Below, piece after piece: positions 1-5,749 of a DNA stretch of 5,760 bases. Every line of letters starts with the position of its first letter. Position 1 is the first letter of the stretch. A model generated the notes under the pieces. The model was not told the DNA's origin, did not search any database, and saw only the letters and a list, made by a program, of their open reading frames with translations. Where the stretch lies: NCBI GenBank assembly GCA_022508685.1, contig JAFLUS010000145.1, positions 1 through 5,760 on the forward strand, read 5' to 3'. The stretch is from Prevotellaceae bacterium. GTDB taxonomy: Bacteria; Bacteroidota; Bacteroidia; Bacteroidales; Bacteroidaceae. Position numbers and translations under genes: made by a program.

Positions 1-1333
1 AGTTTCCGTCGGGTTTGAGGGCTTCGGTGAAAGGTGATGCGACCCAATGGAAAGTTTCGGCAGCATCGGGGTGAGCGGGGTCGAACGCGACGTAGTCAGG
101 ACGAAGGTGACGGATAATGGGAAGTTGGAGTTGCTTCATGCCCTCGACAACCATTTTGGCAATTTCGTATGCGCCGTAGGGATTGAAGTGCGTGTTGTCC
201 GCCAATGCCGTTGTCTGTCCCGGGAAGGTGTTGGCAGGGTAGTGGACGAAGGCACGCTTCGACGCCTCTTCGCCGAGTGTTTCGTAGAAGGTGCGCGTCA
301 TCTCGTGCAATTCAATCACGGGTACGTTTTCGCGGCGTGCCACTTGGCGCATGGCGTCGGGGTAGTCGCCGTGCGTTTCCTGAATGTGTCCGTCGGCGAA
401 GGAACGGCGCTGCGTCGGGGTGACGAAAATGGGGGTGGCTCCGCGTTGGCGGGCTTCGTCGACGAATTGCTTGAGACAGAAGGCGAAGTTGTAGTATGCA
501 CCGGCACCGGCAAAGCGTTGCTTCTGGTCGTTGTGTCCGAATTCGATGAAAATGTAGTCGCCCGCCTTCATGAGGGAGAGAATTTTCCGCAGCCGTCCTG
601 CAGCGATGAAGGTGGATGCCGTCTCGCCGCTTTCGGCGTAGTTGGCAATGGCGACGTTGTCGTCGAACCATCGCGGAATCATTTGTCCCCATGATGCCCA
701 TGGCTCATAGTCTTGGTCTACTACGGTGCTGTTGCCGCACAGCCACAGGGTGGGGATAGTGTCCGACGCCGGTTCGACACGGATGGACGAAACGGCGGGA
801 GCATCGCCACTGATTTCGATGGTGAGGCGGTCGTCCCAGTTCAGTTTGCCTTCTTCGCGTTTCTTGATGCGTACATGGTCGGTGATGCGTGCCGTGCCGG
901 TGGAGTCGGTGGTGCGGATGTGGGTGTCGCGCTTGTTCACGACGAACGTGCAGGTGACGAACTCGCCTTTGCGCGTGGGTACGTTTTCGGCAAACAATCG
1001 GCGCGATTCGGCTCGCAAGGTGGTGCTGCCGGCATGGCGGCGATGTCCGAGTGTGATGCTGACGCGATAGTTTCCGTCGGGTACGGCGAAACTGACGAAG
1101 CACGGCTGTTCGCCCAATCCGCGTTGCTTGGTCAGTGACGGCGGTGCAGCGTGGACGAAGTCGAAGCCATAGCCTTTCTCTGCCGTGTAGATGTCGTCGG
1201 GCGAAAGGCGGATGGCAGATGCGTCGCTGCCGTCGAACGAAACGTAATAGGATTGTGCCGAGAGTTCGGCAGGAAGGACGAGTGTCAGGGCAGCAAGGGC
1301 TGCCATGGTGAAGATGCGGGAGGGGTGAACCAT
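1..1333 (-). CDS. Rhamnogalacturonan acetylesterase (CE12-type SGNH hydrolase), 3' end cut by the window edge
   Basis: Minus-strand frame read without interruption for 444 codons from ATG at 1333 to the window edge. Residues 1-26 look like a Sec signal peptide (hydrophobic 10-22, likely cleavage after LSA26), so the enzyme is periplasmic or secreted. Residues about 27-190 form a beta-rich N-terminal domain of the kind seen ahead of the catalytic domain in Bacteroidota homologues. The SGNH catalytic domain follows: block I GNSTVVD with nucleophile Ser202, block II Gly236 in NYAESGE, block III GHND with oxyanion Asn268, and block V DNTHFN with Asp379 and His382. This set is typical of esterases that remove acetyl groups from galacturonate in rhamnogalacturonan-I. 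The last visible residues are KPDGN followed by a single T, which could start a stop codon, so little may be missing (inference). It lies 12 bp after the DUF4837 gene. A second ATG at 1306 would shorten the signal peptide; 1333 leaves a better n-region. Exact substrate is inferred. Confidence 0.92.
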   Translation of the reverse strand, partial: MVHPSRIFTMAALAALTLVLPAELSAQSYYVSFDGSDASAIRLSPDDIYTAEKGYGFDFVHAAPPSLTKQRGLGEQPCFVSFAVPDGNYRVSITLGHRRHAGSTTLRAESRRLFAENVPTRKGEFVTCTFVVNKRDTHIRTTDSTGTARITDHVRIKKREEGKLNWDDRLTIEISGDAPAVSSIRVEPASDTIPTLWLCGNSTVVDQDYEPWASWGQMIPRWFDDNVAIANYAESGETASTFIAAGRLRKILSLMKAGDYIFIEFGHNDQKQRFAGAGAYYNFAFCLKQFVDEARQRGATPIFVTPTQRRSFADGHIQETHGDYPDAMRQVARRENVPVIELHEMTRTFYETLGEEASKRAFVHYPANTFPGQTTALADNTHFNPYGAYEIAKMVVEGMKQLQLPIIRHLRPDYVAFDPAHPDAAETFHWVASPFTEALKPDGN

Positions 1334-1345
1334 AGACGAAAGGGA

Positions 1346-2353
1346 TTACTTGTTCAGCGTGACGGTCTGCAGTGCGGCTTCGAGCCGTCGGATGAGTTCG
1401 CGCTTTTTCTTGTTGGGTGCATAGACGAAACCTTCGGCGGTGAGGATGCGTTGGCGGTCAGTGTCGACGAACGTGTAGGAAACAAAGGGCCCGCCCATTG
1501 CGTCGTATTCCATTGCCCACAAGCCGCGCAGTTCGATGACGTTGACGTTGCCTACCTTGATGGCGCGGGTCTGCATCACGCGGTGGTCGGTGGTCATGTA
1601 GGGCACACGGCCGTCTTCGAGCGTTTCGCCCTCGATGTTCTGCCGCATGAACGAATCGCGCTTCTGCACGATAGCCTCGTCGGTGAGTTGGTCTGCCGAC
1701 GTATAGGCGTAACTGTACATGCAGAGGTTCAGATAGTTCTCGTGCCGCCCTTCAGCCGATGCCCAGAAGAAGTCTTTTCCCACCTTGATGGCGTTGAGTT
1801 CTTCGGGCGCACGCACGTCGCAGCCGAACTGCTTCTGTGCCTGTTTCTGCACGATGCCGCTGAATTGCCGCTGCAGCCGTTGGACGCCTCTCTTGAGTTC
1901 GCTGTCGTTGAACAGGCGCAGCACGTCGTCGATGCGTTCTTCACACAGACGGGCAAACGAGGCTTCGTCGGGCGCAACGAGTTTGACGAGCACCTGTGGC
2001 TGGCAGTACACGTTGCGGGCGACCTGCATTTCCGCTTCAGCGTATTTGCTGCCGATGTCGGCCATGAGCACGTTCGCGTAATAGAGGAAAGCCCCTCGGA
2101 AGGCGACGGGATTGATGCTGGTCACGCGGAAGTTGGCTTCTACCTGCGTGAGGCATGGGATTTCCTTTTCGATGATTTGCCGCAGCGGTTCGCCCTGACT
2201 GCCGTTGAGCCAGTCTTTTGGGGCGACGACGAGCAGTTCGTAGGGGGCAGACGTCGGTTGTCCGAGTTTGCCGCCGTCTTTCTTGCTGTCGCTGCACGAC
2301 GCGAGGCAGAGCGTCAGCAGCAGGAGTGCGGCAAGGAGGCTGAGGTGTCGCAT
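1346..2353 (-). CDS. DUF4837 family lipoprotein, function unknown
   Basis: 335-residue protein. The N-terminus is a lipoprotein signal: positive start MRH, a Leu-rich core at about 4-17, and lipobox LASC with the lipidated Cys at 20. Ser-Asp-Ser follows the Cys, then a Lys/Gly-rich linker. It should be anchored in the cell envelope, facing the periplasm or the surface. The rest is soluble, with a mixed alpha/beta appearance. Near the C-terminus is the segment RGLWAMEYDAMGGPFVSY (276-293), with RGLW at 276-279 and MGGPF at 286-290, which I recognise as the most conserved part of the DUF4837 family from Bacteroidota. Length matches the family (about 330-370 residues, from memory). No catalytic motif is visible and the biochemical role is unknown. 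It sits 12 bp after the GH105 gene and 12 bp before the acetylesterase gene, so it is probably co-transcribed with both. A role in binding or handling pectin fragments is only a guess from position. Confidence 0.87.
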   Translation of the reverse strand: MRHLSLLAALLLLTLCLASCSDSKKDGGKLGQPTSAPYELLVVAPKDWLNGSQGEPLRQIIEKEIPCLTQVEANFRVTSINPVAFRGAFLYYANVLMADIGSKYAEAEMQVARNVYCQPQVLVKLVAPDEASFARLCEERIDDVLRLFNDSELKRGVQRLQRQFSGIVQKQAQKQFGCDVRAPEELNAIKVGKDFFWASAEGRHENYLNLCMYSYAYTSADQLTDEAIVQKRDSFMRQNIEGETLEDGRVPYMTTDHRVMQTRAIKVGNVNVIELRGLWAMEYDAMGGPFVSYTFVDTDRQRILTAEGFVYAPNKKKRELIRRLEAALQTVTLNK

Positions 2354-2365
2354 GGGGGCAGTGAT

Positions 2366-3607
2366 TTATCGTTGGAGTTGGTAGACTTCGCTGCCGGCGA
2401 GGAGGAAGCAGCCGAGTCCGAAGTCGTCGAAGTCGGGTTCATGGTTCTTCGCCACAGGTTGCGAGTCTTTGGGTTCCTTTCCCGTGCCTTGCACGTAGTG
2501 CAGAAATCCGTCGCGCCGCAGACAATGGCGGACGAGGGCGTTCCACGTGCGGGCGATGACGGGCGTGAAGCGTTCGGACGGCAGCAAGCCGTTGCGCACG
2601 CCCCAAGCCATGCCGTAGAGGAAGAGGGCGGTGCCGGTCAGTTCCTTCCCTCCGAAATTCGTGGGGTCGTGAAGGCTGACGTTCCAGAACGCATCCTTGC
2701 GCTGGCATTGCAGCAGCGCGTTGGTCATGCGGAGGAAGTCGGCGCGATAGTCGTCGAAGTGGAAGGCAGCGGGCATGGTGCCGTGTTGCTGCCGGTAGAG
2801 CAGCGCGTCGTCCATGGCACGCACCAAGGCGGCATAGACCCACCCGTTGCCGCGGCTCCAGTAGCAGTTCGCGCCGTTGGGTTCGCGGTAAGGCGGTACG
2901 AAATCCTTGTCGCGCCACCACAGGCCTTCGGCGGTGTTGAAGAGTCCGCCCGCCAGCGTGTCGCGCGTCCAGAGGTACATGTGGTAGCCGTGTTCGGCAT
3001 ACTGCAAGGCATGGCTCTGCATCGCGGCAGAGTCGGCAGCGCAGATGCGCGTCAGTTTGGTCAGTACGGGCAGCCCCATCTGTATGGCGTCAATCCACGT
3101 CCAGTCGTGCAGGCTGCTGTTGCCGTAGCGCGTCTTGGTGGCAGGCGTCATGTGTTCGGGTGCCGGCGCGAGGAGATTGTCCATGCACTGGATGGTGGGG
3201 CGAATCATGTGGTCTGCCTTGTCGGTGGCAGAGGGTGTGCTGACGGCGTCGCAGTAGAGGTCGAGATAGGTCTGGCAGCAGCAGTAGTCGTCGGCGTCGC
3301 GGGTGTAGATGCCGTTGCGCGGCGTAAAGCGGTGGAAGTCTGCCCATTCGGCAACGTACTGCAGGTTCTGCGGACGCGGGTCGATGCGGTTGAGTGCAAT
3401 GAGTCCTTCGTAGTAGACGCCGCGTGTCCACAGGTTGCTCGGGCGTTCCTTGTTGACAAACGTCGGGAGCGTGGGGTCGGGGTGTTGCCGGATGAAATAG
3501 TCATTGGCGCGGTGCATGGCAGCCAGTACGTCGGACGGACGTGGGAGGGTGCGTGCCTGCACACCTGTGGTGCAGATGAGGGCAAGGCATAGGAGAAGGT
3601 GTTTCAT
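2366..3607 (-). CDS. GH105-type unsaturated rhamnogalacturonyl hydrolase
   Basis: 413-residue enzyme of the YteR/YesR kind. It hydrolyses the terminal 4,5-unsaturated galacturonate from oligosaccharides made by rhamnogalacturonan lyases, starting with hydration of the double bond. A Sec signal peptide (MKHLLLCLALICTTGVQA, cleavage after residue 18) indicates the periplasm. The mature chain has the (alpha/alpha)6-barrel pattern of repeated helices. Key motifs: DADDY at 104-108 followed by QTYLDLY (one conserved Asp), WTWIDAIQMG with Asp173 as the likely general acid (equivalent to Asp143 of YteR), WSRGNGW at 250-256 (Arg252 and Trp256 match the substrate-binding Arg/Trp pair of the family), and ELTGTALFLYG from 322. 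Length is slightly above the roughly 370 of YteR because of the signal peptide and small insertions. Odd point: three consecutive Cys at 109-111. It starts 18 bp after cdaA with no Shine-Dalgarno sequence and is followed 12 bp later by the lipoprotein. GH88 is the alternative, but RGNGW and the YteR-like order favour GH105. Confidence 0.92.
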   Translation of the reverse strand: MKHLLLCLALICTTGVQARTLPRPSDVLAAMHRANDYFIRQHPDPTLPTFVNKERPSNLWTRGVYYEGLIALNRIDPRPQNLQYVAEWADFHRFTPRNGIYTRDADDYCCCQTYLDLYCDAVSTPSATDKADHMIRPTIQCMDNLLAPAPEHMTPATKTRYGNSSLHDWTWIDAIQMGLPVLTKLTRICAADSAAMQSHALQYAEHGYHMYLWTRDTLAGGLFNTAEGLWWRDKDFVPPYREPNGANCYWSRGNGWVYAALVRAMDDALLYRQQHGTMPAAFHFDDYRADFLRMTNALLQCQRKDAFWNVSLHDPTNFGGKELTGTALFLYGMAWGVRNGLLPSERFTPVIARTWNALVRHCLRRDGFLHYVQGTGKEPKDSQPVAKNHEPDFDDFGLGCFLLAGSEVYQLQR

Positions 3608-3625
3608 GGTGTTGTGTATTATGGG

Positions 3626-4393
3626 TTACATGACGGTGGTGAGGACACGTTCCAGTTCCTCTTGGTTGATGCCGACGGTGAACTCTCCGCGTTGCGCGAG
3701 CGTGATGCGTCCGGTCTCCTCGCTCACAATGATGGCGAGGGCGTCGCTCTGCTGCGTGATGCCGAGTGCGGCGCGGTGGCGCAGTCCCAGTTCCTTGGGT
3801 ATGTTGGTGCTGTGGCTGACGGGCAGGATGCAGGCTGCCGCCACGATGCGGTTCTGTGCCACGACCATGGCGCCGTCGTGCAGCGGTGAGTTTTTGAAGA
3901 AGATGTTCTTGATGAGTTGTGCGTTGATGTTGGCGTCGATGGTCTCTCCGGAGTTGACGATGTCGCGGAGCGACATCTTGCGCTCTATGATGATGAGTGC
4001 GCCCACATAGTTCTTGCTCATGTAGCCACAGGCACGCACGATTTGCATGATGGCGGGATTTTCCACCCGTGGCGTGTGCTCCTTGTGCTTGAACAGCAGC
4101 CGGCGGAGTGCGGCGACGTGGTTGCTTGTGCCGATGGTGAGGAAGAAGCGGCGGATGTCCTCCTGAAAGAGGATGATGAGGGCGAGGACGCCTACGCTGA
4201 CGAGTTTGTCGAAAATGTTGCCGAGCAGTTTCATCTGCAACACTTGTGATACCAGAATCCACGAGACGATGAAGATGAGGATGCCGTAGAACACGTTGAG
4301 CGAGCCCGACGACTTCATCAGTTTGTAGATATAGTAGAGGAGGAATGCCACGCAGAGTATGTCGATGGCGTCTTTGAATCCGAATTCAATCAT
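3626..4393 (-). CDS. cdaA: CdaA-type membrane diadenylate cyclase (c-di-AMP synthase)
   Basis: 255-residue integral membrane enzyme that condenses two ATP into cyclic di-AMP. Three hydrophobic segments lie at about 8-25, 33-52 and 60-77, ending in FQEDIRRFF, the usual junction to the cytoplasmic DAC domain (about 90-240). Both signature motifs are intact: DGA at 173-175 within LHDGAMVV, and RHR at 205-207 within LRHRAALG, which bind metal and nucleotide. Length is close to that of CdaA/YbbP (about 270). The architecture distinguishes it from DisA (DNA-scanning) and CdaS (soluble). The start ATG at 4393 lies inside the end of folP; the two share ATGATTGA, an 8-bp overlap that suggests translational coupling. 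No CdaR or GlmM partner gene is seen here. c-di-AMP commonly controls potassium uptake, osmotic balance and envelope homeostasis; what it controls in this organism cannot be read from the window. Confidence 0.95.
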   Translation of the reverse strand: MIEFGFKDAIDILCVAFLLYYIYKLMKSSGSLNVFYGILIFIVSWILVSQVLQMKLLGNIFDKLVSVGVLALIILFQEDIRRFFLTIGTSNHVAALRRLLFKHKEHTPRVENPAIMQIVRACGYMSKNYVGALIIIERKMSLRDIVNSGETIDANINAQLIKNIFFKNSPLHDGAMVVAQNRIVAAACILPVSHSTNIPKELGLRHRAALGITQQSDALAIIVSEETGRITLAQRGEFTVGINQEELERVLTTVM

Positions 4394-5243
4394 GGTGGTC
4401 TTGCGTTTTCGGTTTGAGCATTTGGTGGATGCGGACGGCTTCGACGGCTGCCCGCACGTCGTGCACCCGCAGCAGGTGGCAACCCCGTTCGAGTGCGAAG
4501 GCGTGGGCTGCCGTGGTGCCGTTGAGCGCGGTCTGCGGAGTGGCGCCCAATGGTTTGTATATCATGCTTTTGCGCGACAGCCCCACGAGCAGCGGAAGTC
4601 CGAACAGGTGGAACGTGTCGAGCCTTGCCAGTAGGTCGTAGTTCTGCTCCGTGGTCTTGGCGAAGCCGAAGCCCGGGTCGAGGATGATGTCCTTCTGTCC
4701 GCAGTCGCGCAGCCGCTGGATGCGTTCGGCGAAGTAGAGCAGCATGTCGGCGACGAGGTCGTCGTAGTGCGTGTGCTGCTGCATGGTCTGCGGCGTTCCC
4801 TGCATGTGCATGAGCACGTAGGGCACGCCCAGCCGCGCCACCGTCGGCAGCATGTCGGGGTCGAGGCTGCCGCCCGAGATGTCGTTCACGATGTGCACGC
4901 CGTATTCTTCCACGCACATGCGTGCCACGTCGCTGCGGAAGGTGTCGACCGAGAGGATGGCGTCGGGAGCCGCTGCACGCACGACGGAGAGTCCGTTGCG
5001 CAGCCGTTGCATTTCTTCCGCAGCCGTGATGTCGGTGCTCTGCGGACGCGAACTATAGGCGCCGACGTCGATGACGGACGCGCCTTCGGCAATGATTTGC
5101 TCGGTGCGCTGACGGACGGCATCGGCAGTCTGCACGCGGCTGTCGGCATAGAAGGAGTCGGGCGTGAGATTGAGGATTCCCATCACCTGCGGCGTGCTCA
5201 AATCGAGCAGCCGACCTCCGACGTTGAGTGTGTATGTAGGCAT
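4386..5243 (-). CDS. folP: Dihydropteroate synthase
   Basis: 285-residue cytoplasmic TIM-barrel enzyme that joins p-aminobenzoate to 6-hydroxymethyl-7,8-dihydropterin pyrophosphate in folate synthesis; it is the sulfonamide target. All active-site elements are present: MGILNLTPDSF (21-31, loop 1), GAYSSRP (61-67, loop 2), SVDTF with Asp100, NDISGG with Asn120, DPGFGFAK with Asp189 (189-196), GLSRKSM with Lys225, and RVHDV with Arg259 and His261. Loop 2 reads AYSSRP rather than the ESTRP-like form common in Proteobacteria; I take this as a lineage variant, not evidence of resistance. The frame extends 7 codons upstream to a TTG at 5264, but the ATG at 5243 fits the family's usual N-terminus and lies downstream of the putative -7 box, so I chose it. 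The gene ends inside the start of cdaA. It is the first gene of the apparent minus-strand operon. Confidence 0.97.
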   Translation of the reverse strand: MPTYTLNVGGRLLDLSTPQVMGILNLTPDSFYADSRVQTADAVRQRTEQIIAEGASVIDVGAYSSRPQSTDITAAEEMQRLRNGLSVVRAAAPDAILSVDTFRSDVARMCVEEYGVHIVNDISGGSLDPDMLPTVARLGVPYVLMHMQGTPQTMQQHTHYDDLVADMLLYFAERIQRLRDCGQKDIILDPGFGFAKTTEQNYDLLARLDTFHLFGLPLLVGLSRKSMIYKPLGATPQTALNGTTAAHAFALERGCHLLRVHDVRAAVEAVRIHQMLKPKTQDHHD

Positions 5244-5261
5244 CGCTTGCGATTTTCTTCG

Positions 5262-5269
5262 CAAAAATA
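5262..5269 (-). promoter_or_regulatory. Possible Bacteroidota-type -7 box for the folP operon
   Basis: On the minus strand this reads TATTTTTG, an exact match to the Bacteroidota -7 consensus TAnnTTTG. It lies 18 bp upstream of the folP ATG, leaving a short leader of roughly 10-15 nt. No TTTG -33 element is found at the usual 19-bp spacing, so the call is weak. No other promoter for the operon is evident in the intergenic region. Confidence 0.35.
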
Positions 5270-5388
5270 GTGATTATTTTTCAACTTTCGGTGCTGTGGC
5301 TGCCACTTTTCGCGTTTTGGTGCGTCACGGAGCAAAAATCGGCTGTCGGCGAGGGTTGAAAAACGGCGTTGCGAAGGGGCGGAAATTT

Positions 5389-5537
5389 GTCAGGGAAGAA
5401 AGTTTTTTTTCATAGGGAACAAAGTTTTATTTCGTAGGCACGAAAGTTTTTTTTCTCAGGCATGAAATTTTATTTTCATAGGCACGAAATTTTATTTTCA
5501 TAGGCACGAAAAATAATTTTGTCAGGCACGAAATTTT
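5389..5537. repeat. 22-bp tandem repeat array, about 6.8 units
   Basis: Six full units start at 5389, 5411, 5433, 5455, 5477 and 5499, and a seventh partial unit starts at 5521. Each full unit is exactly 22 bp with no indels. The plus-strand consensus is CATAGGCACGAA followed by ATTTTATTTT. The first three bases alternate among CAT, GTC, CTC and CGT, AGG is invariant, and GCACGAA is nearly invariant in the later units. Units 1 and 2 are the most diverged (GGAAGAA and GGAACAA) and units 5 and 6 match the consensus best. Units 1 and 3 end in a run of eight T. The array is about 145 bp upstream of the folP start. It differs from CRISPR in having no unique spacers. A more degenerate unit may precede it (GGGGCGGAAATTT near 5376-5388). 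Confidence 0.9.
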
Positions 5538-5566
5538 CGGTCGTTTGTGGTGGTTTGTATCGTGCT

Positions 5567-5602
5567 TGCTGTCAGCGTGTTATGAACTTTACTGCTGGCA
5601 GC
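5567..5602. repeat. Pair of palindromic 10-mers, TGCTGNCAGC, 26 bp apart
   Basis: TGCTGTCAGC at 5567-5576 and TGCTGGCAGC at 5593-5602 differ only at the central base. Each contains the perfect dyad GCTG-N-CAGC. Two copies of a short dyad in an intergenic region could be a repressor or activator site, but no regulator is encoded here, and such short GC-rich dyads can arise by chance. Confidence 0.4.
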
Positions 5603-5620
5603 CCGTTGCGTTGCTGCCCT

Positions 5621-5643
5621 CGCGCGCGTGCGCACGCATATAT
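5621..5643. other. 23-nt alternating pyrimidine-purine tract (Z-DNA-prone) with a 12-bp palindrome
   Basis: Bases 5621-5643 alternate pyrimidine and purine without a break. They begin with four CG steps, continue with TG, CG, CA, CG and CA steps, and end in TATAT. Alternation resumes at 5644 and continues to 5658 after a single phase break. Inside it, GCGTGC-GCACGC (5626-5637) is a perfect 12-bp palindrome. CG-rich alternating tracts are the classical candidates for left-handed DNA under negative supercoiling; that it forms here is inference. Confidence 0.6.
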
Positions 5644-5658
5644 TATATATGTATGCGC
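5630..5658. repeat. 29-nt imperfect palindrome
   Basis: Left arm GCGCACGCATATAT (5630-5643), central T at 5644, right arm ATATATGTATGCGC (5645-5658). Twelve of 14 positions pair: seven AT-rich inner pairs, two mismatches, then five GC-rich outer pairs. The AT-rich centre with GC-rich ends would favour cruciform extrusion, or a hairpin if transcribed. No T-run follows on either strand, so it is not a standard intrinsic terminator. Its left arm overlaps the Z-DNA-prone tract and the 12-bp palindrome. Confidence 0.65.
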
Positions 5659-5687
5659 TTCGGGGGAGAAGTGGGGCACGTGCAGAG

Positions 5688-5710
5688 CCGCCACGATGGT
5701 GCGGTGGCGG
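5688..5710. other. GC-rich hairpin potential
   Basis: CCGCCAC (5688-5694) and GTGGCGG (5704-5710) are perfect reverse complements separated by 9 bases. A competing fold uses CAC and GTG around a GATG loop. No U-tract follows in either direction, which argues against an intrinsic terminator. It may be part of the leader of a plus-strand gene to the right, or chance in GC-rich sequence. Confidence 0.3.
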
Positions 5711-5749
5711 GACGGCGGATGAATAAAGAAGCGGAAAAGTGAGGTAGCA

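Noticed and set aside
1..1082. 14-base direct repeat AGTTTCCGTCGGGT at 1-14 and 1069-1082
   Set aside because: Both copies encode Pro-Asp-Gly-Asn in the same frame of the acetylesterase gene with the same codons. Nothing else around them is repeated, so it is most likely coincidence rather than a mobile-element footprint.
1151..3592. An 813-codon plus-strand open frame antisense to the GH105 and DUF4837 genes, with shorter ones at 47-694, 713-1138, 3599-3889 and 3917-4249
   Set aside because: All are codon-for-codon complements of the real minus-strand genes. They stay open only because the sense genes rarely use TTA, CTA and TCA codons. The protein has no recognisable domain, whereas the sense genes have intact catalytic motifs and signal peptides.
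4428..5243. Sulfonamide-resistance folP or acquired sul gene
   Set aside because: The gene sits in an operon with cdaA, matches its neighbours in composition and shows an ordinary chromosomal active site. The AYSSRP variant in loop 2 is not by itself evidence of resistance.
5389..5537. Tandem array considered as a CRISPR array
   Set aside because: Units are directly adjacent with a 22-bp period and there are no unique spacers or cas genes.
5688..5710. GC-rich hairpin considered as an intrinsic terminator
   Set aside because: No T-run follows on either strand; kept only as a structural feature with low confidence.
5519..5742. Short plus-strand frames of 65-67 codons in the intergenic region
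   Set aside because: They run through the tandem repeat and palindromes, have no ribosome-binding signal and give low-complexity Cys/Arg-rich products with no family resemblance.
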